The notes: generated by a model not told the origin, from the sequence alone. Positions 31,001 through 43,059 are shown, counted from the stretch's first letter. The stretch: 64,000 bases of DNA from Trichodesmium erythraeum GBRTRLIN201 (GCA_018457135.1 JAGGDU010000007.1:1-64000), one strand, 5' to 3'. Made by a program: numbers and translations.

Positions 31001-31430
31001 AATTTGTAGCAGTATTGGTCTTAAATTTATCGTTAATGTGTGATTGTTTTAAGAATGGGTAGCATAATCCCATGAACTAATTTGTGGAGTGTAAGAACGT
31101 TGTGCTCTACTTAATGTTTATTCGCAAAAATTAGTAATATTATTTTTTGTATGGCCTCTTTTTGGTCTCTTGGTTCAAAGCTTTTTTAGGAGCTCAATGA
31201 GTATATTAACTTATGCAATTAGAGATTAGTAAACGACATAAAGCACTCTGAAAAGAAATAGGGGGGGATTTATTAAATTGAACTATTCAATAATATCATT
31301 TGAGAAATGGTATCTAGGTATGGGTGTAAAAAAACTCAGTCTATCTCCAAATTAGCTTGAAAATAACATTGGTATCATTTTGCATTTTATCCATCGCTAT
31401 AATCAATCATTACTTGTTTAGCACTACTGC

Positions 31431-32587
<1,157 letters not shown>

Positions 32588-33276
32588 CTAATATGTTCAT
32601 TCCCCTTTATGAGAGGAATTGTGGCACTTTTTCTCAAATCTTCTCAGGGTTGTGTTTTGGATTTAGGAAAAACACCAATAGATCGGCAGTTTACCGAAGG
32701 GTCTATGTCCTCCATACTGTTTAATGCTATGTTGGCTAGTGGTAATACTACACCCTAATGGGGTGTTCCTTGTTCTATAAATTAAGCAAACCAACCTAGA
32801 ATTAAAAATTTCCACAGCCCCTTTTTGATTTGTTGGGAGAAAATTATATTTGACATCATCAAGCTGTGGCTAATTCTGTAGAAATATTTTTCAACGTCTA
32901 GTTCCATTACTTCTTTATTTTGACTTCCTTTATGGCCAAAAAGTTTGAATAAAACGTACTTTTATTTATTCTTAGTAGCTCTGAGTGCTCTAAATCCTGA
33001 GCTTTAGGGTTAACAGGTTCCTTTATAGAAAATTTATAAGGCTTATTTAACAATAAATTACCATTCTTTATCTACTATAGTTAGGACTTCTAGGGTTATA
33101 ATTTTACCATTCTTTTTGGGCATGTTGACTTTCCTTTATTCTCGATTATCCCAGTTCTTCGCTTTTTTTAGCTTTTCAGCCTAGCAGCCAAGCATGGACA
33201 TAAAGAGTATCAAAATTAAGAGAAAACTAGGAATGAGTTGGTGAAAGATAAAGAGGAAAAACTTATAAATATAAAG
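32588..33276. other. Intergenic, no gene recognised
   Basis: AT-rich sequence with short broken frames, one reading GCVLDLGKTPIDRQFTEG near 32645, that I could not assign. A small hairpin acaccc-taat-ggggtgt lies at about 32748-32765 with no T-run. Confidence 0.5.
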
Positions 33277-34158
33277 TTAATAATTGTAATTAATTTTGCC
33301 ATTCGGCATAATTGTTTCCTGAAGATTAGCGTCTACTAGGTTAATATTGTCAATTAAAGCGTCAGTAAGATTAGCTTTATTTAGGTTAGCTCCCCTGAAA
33401 TTTGCTCCTCTTAAATCTGCTCTGATTAAAATAGCTTCACTTAGGTTAGTACCTCGGCAATAAGTTTCCTGTAAATTTGCATCTTGAAAGTTAACTTTTT
33501 TGAGTTTAGCAAATCTCAAATCTGCTCCAGACAGGTTAGCTTCTATCAAAGAAGAATTTAATAAATAAATCCCAGTTAGATGAGCTTTAATAAGATTAGC
33601 TTGGTGAAAATTAGCTTGATAAAAATAACCTCCAATTAATTCAGCTTGATGAAGATTAGCATAACTAAAATTAGCATAACTGAAGTTTGCTTCCATTAAA
33701 TCTGCTTTGGCTAAGTTACTTCTACTGAGATCTGCTGAAGTACCATCAACATACCTACAGTTAGAATTTTGTAAATCAGTTCCAATTAAATTAGCATCTA
33801 CTAAATTAGCTTCGATTAAATTAGCAAGCCTTAGATTAGCAGAAATAAAATTAGTATTTTTTAAATTTGCGCCCTGAAAATTAATAGCAGTTAGATTGGC
33901 ATTAATTAGTTGAGCTGAAGTAAAAATAGTATCTCTACAATTAGCATTAATTAACCGAGCTAAAGACAGATTAGCTCCTGTTAAATTCAATCCTTTTAAA
34001 TTAAAACCTTCTAGATTAAAGCCTCTCAAGTTAGCATTAGAAAAGTCTGGTTGTAAATGTAGATTTTTATATCTCCATTCATTCCATGTCACTACACCAC
34101 GATTCAGTAAGGCTAGATATTCTTGATTCGCCATATTTTCATTAATAGCTATTGGCAA
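33277..34158 (-). CDS. Pentapeptide-repeat protein
   Basis: 293 residues, of which about 45-285 are tandem A(N/D)LxX pentapeptides (for example ANLRGFNLEGFNLKGLNLTG and ADLRGANFRGANLNKANLTD). This forms a right-handed quadrilateral beta-helix. The N-terminal 40 residues (MANQEYLALLNRGVVTWNEW region) are the usual cyanobacterial lead-in. There are no membrane helices or extra domains, so it is probably soluble. Such proteins are abundant in cyanobacteria and mostly of unknown function. Alternative in-frame starts: ATG at 34158 or the ATG encoding MANQEY a few codons later. Confidence 0.9.
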   Translation of the reverse strand: MPIAINENMANQEYLALLNRGVVTWNEWRYKNLHLQPDFSNANLRGFNLEGFNLKGLNLTGANLSLARLINANCRDTIFTSAQLINANLTAINFQGANLKNTNFISANLRLANLIEANLVDANLIGTDLQNSNCRYVDGTSADLSRSNLAKADLMEANFSYANFSYANLHQAELIGGYFYQANFHQANLIKAHLTGIYLLNSSLIEANLSGADLRFAKLKKVNFQDANLQETYCRGTNLSEAILIRADLRGANFRGANLNKANLTDALIDNINLVDANLQETIMPNGKINYNY

Positions 34159-34659
34159 TATATAACAATGGCTATTATTAAATTAGAGCTATAACTTACA
34201 AATATTTATAATACCATAATCAGTTTCAATTCTCTAGAAAAATATCAATAGGACTTACACACTTGCGCACCTGACTTTTAGGAGCAATTGTTATCTTTAA
34301 GAACATGTATCTACAAAAAATGCAGTTTCTAGGTTAACCTTGGTAAATTCTGATCAACTTCAGCCTTTGTTGACTTACAGTAGTTTTCATAATTAGTAGA
34401 CCATAGTAGGGAGGTTAAATTAAATGTCCCTAAGATGTTTTTGTTGTGAAGATGTAGTTTATAAATCTGAAAAGCACTAAAAATTGCACTACGAAAAAGT
34501 GTTATACAAAGCGTGATCAATATTTGCTACAAATTATAAACTATTGATCAAGACTCCTCCTTACTCCCCTAAAAATGAGAAATCAGGAGTCAGAAGGAAT
34601 GACTTCAATATAATTTTTTAGTTCGGAAATTATCTTTTTTGTCAAAAGGACATTTTCTA

Positions 34660-35562
34660 TGAACCTATGCCACTAATAAAATGGGATTAATCTACATAAG
34701 TATAGTGGCGAGCGCTACAAAAGCACCAAAACAAGCATAAATAGGCCCCCATCTTACAACTAGGCGACGATATTTACCTTGATACCAGGCAAAACAACCC
34801 TCTTGTTGAAAACGAGGTACAGAAATTTTGATCCCTCGTCCTGGTTTCTTTTTGTCTTTCCAAAGTCGTTTGGGCAGTTGAGGTCTAATCCCTCTTTGAT
34901 ACCTTGCTTGTCTTTGTCGTTGACAATCATATCCTTTATCAGTGGTAATAACTTGGAATTGCTTACGTGGAGGGCCCCGTTTTTAAGTTTTCACACTTAG
35001 TACTATCAATTAAGGGAATTAGCTGTTCTCTTTCATTGCCATTAGAGGGGGTAGTACAGTTAGCTACTGGTAATCCATTTTCTTCTCTCAAGGTATGAAT
35101 TAAAATCCCCTTCCTTTTATGGCCATAAGCTACATCCTCTCCTCTACCCTGACCGGGGTAAAAAGAGCCGTCCACGGCTGTGTAGCTCCAATTAATTAGT
35201 CCTTAGTTTTCTGGAATTCCTAAAATTCGTCCTTGTAGGTATTTGAGAGTTCTATCTTCTTCCTAACGCTTCAGCCATCTGTGTACTGAACTCTTGGAGG
35301 CCCAAATCTCTCGAGCTGTTACATCACAACAATGACAACCTGTTATTAATATGTAGAGAAGAGTATGATTGTACATATCGTACGGGGAGTATGAGGCATA
35401 CGTTTACCTCTTTTTTGTGGTGAAATAGGAAAAATATCTTCAAATAACTTCTATTCTATGTCACTTAGTCCTTCAAATTTACCTGGCATCCTCTTTCAAT
35501 TTACCATAACTGAGTAACGCTTATCATAGTATTATCATTTGACTATTAGTGGGATAGATTCA
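34660..35562 (-). mobile_element. Decayed IS5-family element (903 bp) with terminal inverted repeats
   Basis: Bounded by a 19-bp inverted repeat, tgaacctatgccactaata at 34660-34678 against the complement of 35544-35562 (17 of 19 positions match). A TA dinucleotide flanks each side and may be the target duplication. It contains the transposase pseudogene listed separately. Confidence 0.8.
34687..35489 (-). pseudogene. IS5-type DDE transposase, inactivated
   Basis: On the minus strand from ATG 35489 (MPGKFEGLSD). Recognisable parts, in order: LFEDIFPISPQKRGKRMPHTPRT, then a frame with VDGSFYPGQGRGEDVAYGHK (DDE Asp region) and NGLPVANCTTPSNGNEREQL, then after a frameshift near 34980 VITTDKGYDCQRQRQARYQRG, RFQQEGCFAWYQGKYRRLVV and the C-terminal YACFGAFVALATI. 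Several in-frame stops make it non-functional. Confidence 0.8.
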
Positions 35563-36392
35563 TAAAGTCTTTTAATCATACTTACAGTATATTCCAAGTA
35601 CATGAAGTACAAATATTAACAATTAAATCTTTGCAATGCCAGTATCTCGCTCTTATGGGTGTACCTCACTAAAGTAGAATCTGCTGTATTATTTAATCCC
35701 TATTCTTTTTTAACCTTTAGTATTAGGGCATTAAGTACCTCTTCAAAATTATTTACCTATTTTAATTATCTGTGCTTTTAGAAGGCCAAGAGTTCACCTT
35801 CTATAAATGTGTAATTAATTTTGCAAGACCACTTAATAGAATTGAAATCCTTTACAGTTAATAATTTTGACTTAAGCTGATAGTTCTGAAAATCAATAGG
35901 CTAAATATTATATCATATTAAGCTTGTTTTAATTTTAATCATTTATTAAATTAATATATAATTAAGAAATATTAACAAATACAAACTAGATGTTAAGTAA
36001 AATGATTCGGAATTAGGGTTAAACTAAAAATCGACACTAAAGATAAACTTTAGAAATCAATGGGAGAAATTTATAAAGCTGTTTTGACGATTGACTAACC
36101 ATTGCTGATTTGCTAATATTTGTTTACAATAAGTTATATAATGTTAAGACAATGATACAAATCAGGTCCCATAGTCAGAAGCAATAAGAATACTTTACTT
36201 AATAAAGTAAAGGATTAAAAAAGCAGCTAACCGAATGAGGTTAAAGATTAGGATTCTCCTATGACTGAGCTGCATCAAAGGACAGCTTTGTTATTGGTTC
36301 ATAACTTTGATGTAATTTTACTGTTAATTTTTGAACTTTCTTGAACTAGAATCAAATCTAATAGTAAACTCATAAGCAAGTCAGTTAGACAA
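35563..36392. other. Intergenic, no gene recognised
   Basis: AT-rich decayed DNA. It contains a strong palindrome ctttactt-aat-aaagtaaag at about 36193-36212 and complementary agcagct/agctgc segments around 36222-36275, shortly upstream of a TnpB remnant. Confidence 0.5.
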
Positions 36393-36660
36393 ATGTTGAG
36401 CTGGGTACATTATAGATTTGAACTTTTTTTAAAGCATAAAGCTACTAAGTATAGTAAGGTTGTCTTAGATGTTTCAGAAGTGTATACTAATAAAACTGTT
36501 AGTTAGACTCGAGAAGCCTCAAATAATTTAGGTTATAAAAAAGTGATTGCTGATCAAGATGATTTTCGCCTTGATCGTTACTAGAATGGTGATTGTGGGA
36601 TTTTTATAAAAAGCTTGGTAGAAAAGCTTTCTACCCTATTCCTTAGATATCCCCTAAAGT
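36393..36660 (+). pseudogene. TnpB (IS200/IS605) C-terminal remnant
   Basis: In one frame from 36393: MLSWVHYRFELFLKHKATKY, SKVVLDVSEVYTNKTVS, stop, TREASNNLGYKKVIADQDDF, RLDRY, stop, NGDCGIFIKSLVEK. This corresponds to the RuvC-III end of TnpB, where intact proteins read LDVSEAYTSKT ... RDLNGARGIFLRAL. Two in-frame stops, loss of the CxxC zinc ribbon pairs and no N-terminal part mark it as a fragment. Confidence 0.75.
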
Positions 36661-37742
36661 AAGTTAGTCTTGTTGCTTATTGTTAAAAAGTGTTAGCACT
36701 AATAGTATGGTCTTATTAATCATAACAGGTACGATTTACCTCAATGCCAATATATTAAGATAATGAAACTTTGCTAGCGGGTAAGCTCAGGATGAACTTT
36801 TCTATTGGGTACTTGATAAACCTGTGTCTAATCAACAGTTTATCTCCTATAAACAATAGACAAATTTTGACCCCCTCTATTAGTGTTAGGTATTAGAATG
36901 TGAAAATGCTTATGTAGTATGCCCTCAAGCATAAGTGATTTTAAGATATCTAGAAGCTAACTAAAGTAATAATTCAATAAATTGATGTTGGTACAATTAA
37001 AACTCGTGGTAAGTTCCATTAGTCATGAATCAAGAATTTGACAACTATGCTAAACCCCATAATTATTAGGCAACTGTTAAATCAAGGTCAAAACATGAAT
37101 CACCGTTATAATCTAAATTGGAAGCTAGAGGAGAAGGAAGAAGAGAAAATTTGTACTATAGAACTGTGGAGAACTAGAAGAATAAGGGAAGACTAATAAG
37201 TATTAGTTTAGTTTTGCTATCAATAATAAGGAAGCTGAACCAAATACTCTCAAGGAAAAGTTATTACATTATACTATCTTCTATGTTAGGAAGATTGTCT
37301 AGTTTACTGTGGATAAAATTGAGGTAACATAAGTCTGTGCAGGATTCATACCACCAAGATTCCAGAAATCAAAATGCTTTTTGATAAAAGCAAACAAAAA
37401 GGTGAGATGGTAAACTTTAATATGCCGATACTTAGGCGTAAAATAGAGATAAAAATAATGGTATTCGTTTATAGGTAGTGATTCTTGTAGTTAATTTATC
37501 TTTACAGTCAAAGAAGTTTACTTATAAGTATTACTGCATTTAGAGAATTACCAAAATAATTACTCTATCATTCAATACTTAGAAACCACTCAAAAAAATG
37601 GTATATCCTTTGGGTTATGTTCATCTCAATAATAAGGTGTTAATTTAAGCTCTTACACTGACTTCAGGTGTAGGCAGACTGGTTTGTTGTGCAATAACAT
37701 CAGACAATACCTCTAAAGCAAACAATTACCTAAATACAAATC
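36661..37742. other. Decayed DNA upstream of mysA
   Basis: About 1.1 kb without an intact gene. Short coding-like pieces exist but none could be assigned. The promoter of mysA is presumably near 37500-37740; I cannot point to specific boxes. Confidence 0.45.
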
Positions 37743-39092
37743 ATGAGCAACGCAATATCAACCTCTGTACCAGTAATTGAAAAAGTCAACAAGCCAGACT
37801 TCGTATTTGATCCAAGTATTCGGCGCGATCATGCAGAACAATATCGTACTTCAGAGTGGTATGATGGTCGTGGAGAAATAAAGGCAGTGGATGATGGTCG
37901 CTCATTCGAGATTTCTGCAACATTTACCCTCAAATCAGAAGTCAAATTAGTAAATGGAGTTTTAGATCCATCTAACCCTATTTTAGCTAATATCTATAAA
38001 AGTCGTAATCGATGCGTAGCAGTTGTCGATCACATGGTAGATGAACTTTATGGAAAATCATTGACAAATTATTTTGAGCAGAATGATATTCCTCTGAAAA
38101 CTCTTGTCTGTCGTGCTTGGGAGTCAGACAAAAATACTGATACGGTCCATAAAATATTGCAATTCTTGGGCAAAGATGGTTGTGATGTATCTCGTAACGA
38201 ACCTGTTTTGATAATTGGAGGTGGTGTACTCAGTGATGTTGCTGGTTTAGCCTGTAGTTTACAACATCGGCGGACACCTTATGTAATGATTGGAACATCA
38301 GTTGTTGCTGCTATTGATGCTGGACCATCTCCTCGTACCTGCACAAATAGTAAGCTATTTAAAAATGGTATTGGAGCATATCATCCCCCTGTGATGACTA
38401 TAGTAGACCGTACTTTGTTCCGTACTTTGGCAAAAGGTCATATTCGCAACGGAATGGCAGAAATTATTAAAATGGCAGTTACTGATGATCAAACATTATT
38501 TGAATTGCTGGAAAAATATGGTCGACGTTTAGTTGAAACTCATTTTGCTAATTTTGATGCAGATGAGGAACTGGTAAAAATATCTGATGAGGTGATTTAT
38601 CGTGCTTTGTATTCTTATATGAAGCATGAAGGAACAAATATGTTTGAAACCTATCAAGACCGACCTCATGCTTACGGTCATACATGGAGTCCCCGTTTTG
38701 AGCCAGTGGTCAAACTAATGCACGGTCATGCTGTAACTATTGGTATGTCTCTTGGAGCTACTTTAGCGTTAGAGATGGGTTGGATAACAACAAATGAACG
38801 TGATCGAATAGTTAACTTGTGTCATTCTATGGGTTTGTCTGTTTACCATGAAATTATCGAAGATACAGAGTTAATGCTTCAAGCTCAGAAAAATATAACT
38901 CGTAAGCGCGGTCGTAGGTTGTGGGCACCCCTACCTACAGGTATTGGTTCTTGTAGTTTTGCGAAGGAAATATCTCCAGATTTATTAACATCTGCTGTTG
39001 AGGAACATAAGAAATTTTGTGCTTCTTTTACTTCTTTTGGTAGTCAAGGAAAAGGTGAAGAAATGTATTTAAGCGACCTAGGTTTGGAGTAA
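37743..39092 (+). CDS. mysA: MysA: desmethyl-4-deoxygadusol synthase (sugar-phosphate cyclase)
   Basis: First enzyme of mycosporine-like amino acid synthesis; converts sedoheptulose 7-phosphate to desmethyl-4-deoxygadusol with NAD+ and a divalent metal. 449 residues, dehydroquinate-synthase superfamily. The NAD-binding part has EPVLIIGGGVLSDVAGLACS (about 155-175) and GTSVVAAIDAGPSPRTCTN. Probable metal ligands are E240 (NGMAEIIK), H313 (AYGHTW) and H329 (MHGHAV), at the spacing expected for the fold. The DAGPSPRTC signature separates this clade from true dehydroquinate synthase. EEVS (2-epi-5-epi-valiolone synthase) is the nearest alternative, but the adjacent mysB and mysC fix the pathway. 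Confidence 0.93.
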   Translation: MSNAISTSVPVIEKVNKPDFVFDPSIRRDHAEQYRTSEWYDGRGEIKAVDDGRSFEISATFTLKSEVKLVNGVLDPSNPILANIYKSRNRCVAVVDHMVDELYGKSLTNYFEQNDIPLKTLVCRAWESDKNTDTVHKILQFLGKDGCDVSRNEPVLIIGGGVLSDVAGLACSLQHRRTPYVMIGTSVVAAIDAGPSPRTCTNSKLFKNGIGAYHPPVMTIVDRTLFRTLAKGHIRNGMAEIIKMAVTDDQTLFELLEKYGRRLVETHFANFDADEELVKISDEVIYRALYSYMKHEGTNMFETYQDRPHAYGHTWSPRFEPVVKLMHGHAVTIGMSLGATLALEMGWITTNERDRIVNLCHSMGLSVYHEIIEDTELMLQAQKNITRKRGRRLWAPLPTGIGSCSFAKEISPDLLTSAVEEHKKFCASFTSFGSQGKGEEMYLSDLGLE

Positions 39093-39767
39093 AAAAATAG
39101 GGAGTCTGCTAATAACCCCTTATGATATGCAATTCTCAAGATAGAGAAATGCGGTTAGCTTAAATGTTTATCATTGTCATAGTTGTGCTGCTGACAGGTA
39201 AAAATTGAAGCTGAAAGTAAATATTAAAATGTCATAATTAGTGACATTTATATCAATTTTCTGATTTCTGAAAATAATTAGGAAAAATTCCGGGCGTATA
39301 AAATTATGCACTATCTGTAGGGGTGAACGGTTGTTTATCCCTATTAGATATGTTATACCTCTCCAAAAATGCCGATTTGGGAACGGCAGGGTAAGAGCTT
39401 AAAAAATCTTTTCTTGAGATATCTATTAGCTTATGCCTCAGTCCTGACGATAGATTTTTTTTCTTCTCCTTTTTGGGAGAAACGTTTAAAGTGGGCAAAT
39501 ATGAGAAAATTTTCGATTAGTTGAGTACAGATAACTCAATATTAGCCCACCTTACTAGTGTGTCTAGATTGAAAATGTAGGTAAGTTGGAGAATATACTG
39601 TTCCTTCCCTGAACCCTCTCCTATAAGTAGAAGGGAGAAACATTTTTCCACTTCGAGTCTATCTGTTATCAGGGAAAATTTTAGTGATTTGAGGCTTAGA
39701 TTTTACCTATAATTTTTGTCTAGATGCTCTACTGCTCTGCTGTTATTAAGTAGTAAGGGATAAAAAT
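39093..39767. other. Spacer between mysA and mysB
   Basis: 675 bp without a supported gene. It includes a decayed palindrome gtaggggtgaacgg.. (39317-39344) of a type common between cyanobacterial genes, and a block starting ttactagtgtgtctaga (about 39551) that recurs near 58310. Confidence 0.55.
39317..39344. repeat. Dispersed palindrome gtagggg-gaacgg type
   Basis: 28-bp imperfect palindrome resembling the widespread GTAGGGGCGAACGGCCGTTCGCCCCTAC repeat of cyanobacteria. The 64-codon minus-strand open frame crossing it is not considered a gene. Confidence 0.5.
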
Positions 39768-40598
39768 ATGACAACCGTTGTGAAAACAGAAACTGCCAGA
39801 CCAGTTACACCATTAGGTATTTTGGTAGAGCAACTTGAAAGAATTGTCAAGATGGCAGAAACTGCAGAAATACCACCAGAATTATCTAATGCTATTAAGC
39901 AAGCGTATCAATTAGGGGCAGGTCTTGACCCCTATTTAGAAGAAAATACCACTCAAGAATCTCCTGCTTTGACAGCATTAGCAGAAAAGACTCGTCAAGA
40001 ACCATGGAGTTCAAGATTTTCCAATAGCGAGACTGTGCGTCAATTAGAGCAGGAAATGTTATCTGGGCATATTGAGGGACAAACCTTAAAAATGTTTGTT
40101 CATATGATTGGGGCTAAAAGTATCCTGGAAATAGGGATGTTTACTGGGTATTCAGCATTGGCAATGGCGGAAGCTTTACCACAAAATGGGCGGATGGTTG
40201 CTTGTGAAGTGGATGAATATGTATCTAACTTTGCTAAATCTTGTTTTGATGGGTCTCCACATGGAAGCAAAATCTCGGTGGAAGTTGCACCTGCTCTAGA
40301 AACCATTAAGAAGTTGGCAGATGCAGGAGAAACTTTTGATTTAGTCTTTATTGATGCTGATAAAAAAGAGTATATAGAGTACTTCAAAATACTTTTGGAT
40401 ACAAGTTTGTTAGCAACAAATGGATTTATTTGTGTCGATAATACTTTACTTCAAGGGGAACCCTATCTACCGAAAGAAAAACGTAATCTTAATGGAGAAG
40501 CGATCGCTCAATTTAATCGCTTTGTTGCAGAAGATCCTAGAGTAGAACAAGTTTTACTACCTTTACGAGATGGGTTAACTATTATTAGGCGAAAGTAG
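39768..40598 (+). CDS. mysB: MysB: O-methyltransferase forming 4-deoxygadusol
   Basis: SAM-dependent methyltransferase that methylates the MysA product to 4-deoxygadusol. 276 residues, about the usual MysB length. Class-I Rossmann fold: motif I SILEIGMFTGYSALAMAEAL (about 120-140), the acidic strand end MVACEVDEY, and metal-dependent motif FDLVFIDADKKEYIEYF with CVDNTLLQGEPY, typical of the caffeoyl-CoA O-methyltransferase family. The N-terminal 90 residues (ARPVTPLGILVEQLERIV) are the MysB-type extension. It lies 675 bp after mysA, with no closer partner. Confidence 0.93.
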   Translation: MTTVVKTETARPVTPLGILVEQLERIVKMAETAEIPPELSNAIKQAYQLGAGLDPYLEENTTQESPALTALAEKTRQEPWSSRFSNSETVRQLEQEMLSGHIEGQTLKMFVHMIGAKSILEIGMFTGYSALAMAEALPQNGRMVACEVDEYVSNFAKSCFDGSPHGSKISVEVAPALETIKKLADAGETFDLVFIDADKKEYIEYFKILLDTSLLATNGFICVDNTLLQGEPYLPKEKRNLNGEAIAQFNRFVAEDPRVEQVLLPLRDGLTIIRRK

Positions 40599-41385
40599 TT
40601 ATGATTTGAGGAAAATATTATGACATGAGGAATTAGTAAAAGTTTACAACCTTTTGTCAGCTCATTTTAACTTTTTACCTTTTGCCTGATCCGTAGAAGC
40701 ATAAGTTCCTCAAGATTTGGTAGCATTTATAATGTTACCGAATATACCAGAACTATCATTAAGTGCGACTGAGGGAAGTAAATTAAATAATACTGGAAAT
40801 TTGTAGCTTGTGCCTGGGAAATTTATTGAGCGTAATTAACTTTCTCCGGCTTCTGGCTTGTTCTCATTTCCAACTATTTTTAATAATAAACTACATCAAC
40901 TCACAGGAAATAAAGCACAGTTATACTACGAAATTTTAATTACTATTGAAGAAGAACTACTAAAAACTGCTAATATTCAATTATCAGTAGTCAATATTAA
41001 CAATGGTTAACCCTTAGAAATCTACACTATTCCTGAGGAATTGATTTGTTATATTGTGTGTCTCAATGGCTTTGTTGCCAAAATTAATGCTATTTATGAC
41101 AAGATAATAGTTATTGCTTATGCTCAAATAACCCCATAAAAAGTACTTTTACTGAACAATTATTTTGAAAACTTCGCCCGCCTATCGGGGAATTTCTATA
41201 ATTAAGATTGGTTTGAATACCCGACTTGTCTCATAAATAAATACTATAGAAAAGAAAAAGTCTCTTGAAACTCTCCAAAGTTTAGAGTTGAACTTGGAAA
41301 GCTTTCAGGCTAATGATCACCTTCTTTTCACCAAAGCATAAATGAAGACTCATAAAATATTGTTATCTCTACAAAACTACTAAAG
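40599..41385. other. Spacer between mysB and mysC with broken frames
   Basis: 787 bp without an intact gene. A broken frame around 40860-41130 (reading ELLKTANIQLSVVNINNG, stop, PLEIYTIPEELICY) looks like former coding sequence, but I do not recognise the family. Confidence 0.4.
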
Positions 41386-42750
41386 ATGGGACTAATATTA
41401 TTTATTCAAGTACGTGCTTATGCATTGTTCCAAAATATCGGAACTATTGCATTATTATTGATTTTTTTACCATTTAATTTATTAAGGGTAATACCTTTAC
41501 TACTCTGGAATTTAATCAGTCTACCATTTACCAAAAAATTAGTGGCAGATAATCCCAAAAATATCTTAATCACGGGCGCAAAAATGACAAAATGCTTGCA
41601 ACTTGCCCGTTCATTTCATGCAGCAGGTCATAAAGCTTTTATATTAGAAACAAATAAATATTGGTTATCAGGAAATAGATTTTCTAATGCCGTTACAGGT
41701 TTCTATACAATACCTGCTCCAAATAAAGATTGGGATGGTTATTGTCAGGGATTATTAGAGATTGTAAAAAAAGAAAACATAGATGTATTTATTCCAGTAT
41801 CTAGCCCAGTAGGAAGTTACTATGAATCTTTAGCAAAACCACTTTTATCTGAATATTGTGAAGTTTTGCACTTTGACGTAGAAGTAACTCAAATGTTAGA
41901 TAACAAGTTCACATTTATGGAAAAAGCTAAAAGTTTTGGTTTATCTGTACCAAAATCTTTTTTAATTACAGACCCAAAACAAATTCTCAATTTTGACTTT
42001 GCTGCTGATGGGAGTAGATATATTCTTAAAAGTATTCCTTACGATTCAGTACGTCGTTTAGACTTGACAAAATTGCCCATGAATTCAAGGGCAGAAATGG
42101 AACAATTTGTTGGAAATTTGCCTATTAGTGAAGAGAAACCATGGATTATGCAAGAGTTTGTTAAAGGCAAAGAATATTGTACTCATAGCACTGTTAGAAA
42201 AGGGAAAATCAGACTGTATTGCTGTTGCGAATCATCAGAATTTCAAGTCAATTATGCTCATGTTGATAATCCACAAATTTACGATTGGGTAGAAAAATTT
42301 GTTAGAGAATTAAATATTACTGGTCAAATTTCATTTGATTTTATTCAGACAGAGGATGGTCGAGTTTTTCCCATAGAATGTAATCCCAGAACTCATTCAG
42401 CAATTACAACTTTTCATGACCATCCAGGGGTAGCAGATGCTTATTTAAAAGATAGTCAAAATGATAATGAAAACCCAATATTACCGGGACTAAATAGTCA
42501 ACCTACTTATTGGACTTACCATGAATTATGGAGGCTAACAGGAGTTAGGTCATTAGAGCAATTGAAAGCTTGGATTAGAAGAATTAATCAAGGAAAAGAT
42601 GCTATTTTTCAAGTGAATGACCCCTTACCATTTTTGATGGTTCACCACTGGCAAATTTTCTTATTACTACTCAATAATTTACGCAAATTTAAAGGTTGGG
42701 TAAGAATTGACTTTAATATTGGAAAACTGGTAGAGTTGGGAGGGGATTAA
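41386..42750 (+). CDS. mysC: MysC: ATP-grasp ligase forming mycosporine-glycine
   Basis: Couples glycine to 4-deoxygadusol, activating the enol with ATP, to give mycosporine-glycine. 454 residues, normal for MysC. Residues about 12-48 are strongly hydrophobic (ALLLIFLPFNLLRVIPLLLW) and may attach the enzyme to a membrane. The N-terminal PreATP-grasp part has NILITGAKMTKCLQLARSFH; the ATP-grasp core has LDNKFTFMEKAKSFGLSVPK, IMQEFVKGKEYCTHST and the metal-binding end FPIECNPRTHSAIT. A 787-bp spacer separates it from mysB. Confidence 0.93.
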   Translation: MGLILFIQVRAYALFQNIGTIALLLIFLPFNLLRVIPLLLWNLISLPFTKKLVADNPKNILITGAKMTKCLQLARSFHAAGHKAFILETNKYWLSGNRFSNAVTGFYTIPAPNKDWDGYCQGLLEIVKKENIDVFIPVSSPVGSYYESLAKPLLSEYCEVLHFDVEVTQMLDNKFTFMEKAKSFGLSVPKSFLITDPKQILNFDFAADGSRYILKSIPYDSVRRLDLTKLPMNSRAEMEQFVGNLPISEEKPWIMQEFVKGKEYCTHSTVRKGKIRLYCCCESSEFQVNYAHVDNPQIYDWVEKFVRELNITGQISFDFIQTEDGRVFPIECNPRTHSAITTFHDHPGVADAYLKDSQNDNENPILPGLNSQPTYWTYHELWRLTGVRSLEQLKAWIRRINQGKDAIFQVNDPLPFLMVHHWQIFLLLLNNLRKFKGWVRIDFNIGKLVELGGD

Positions 42751-43059
42751 AGGTCACTATTTAGCTATTTGTCTTTTCTAGACAAGATACTTATTTATTT
42801 GCAAGCAGCGTTTACAAGTCAGCTAAAAACTCAAGGCTACATAAGCTGTTAGCTATAATCTTGTAAGTTTATAACAATTCATGCAAGTAAGCTGGATATC
42901 ATAACCCAAAATATATTAAATCATAACATGGGTAATCAAGGTGGTAACATCAAATTTCCGACTGCAATTTATCTGCATAAACTTTTAGTAGCAATAGTTA
43001 AACCGAAAAAAAACTATTCGTACTAAGCAGTTTCACTTAACACCTCCTTGATATGCTTT
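42751..43059. other. Intergenic, no gene recognised
   Basis: AT-rich spacer after mysC, leading into a TnpB remnant. No promoter or terminator could be identified with confidence. Confidence 0.5.

Noticed and set aside
37743-39092. mysA as 2-epi-5-epi-valiolone synthase or 3-dehydroquinate synthase
   Set aside because: The sequence has the DAGPSPRTC signature of the sugar-phosphate cyclase branch and sits with mysB and mysC; dehydroquinate synthase is excluded, and a valiolone synthase is unlikely in this context though not formally excluded.
39304-39498. 64-codon open frame on the minus strand between mysA and mysB
   Set aside because: It spans a known type of dispersed palindrome, has no family features or RBS, and its composition is that of intergenic DNA.
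40860-41130. Broken coding-like stretch between mysB and mysC as a named pseudogene
   Set aside because: Several readable segments exist but I could not connect them to any family, so it is only described as spacer.
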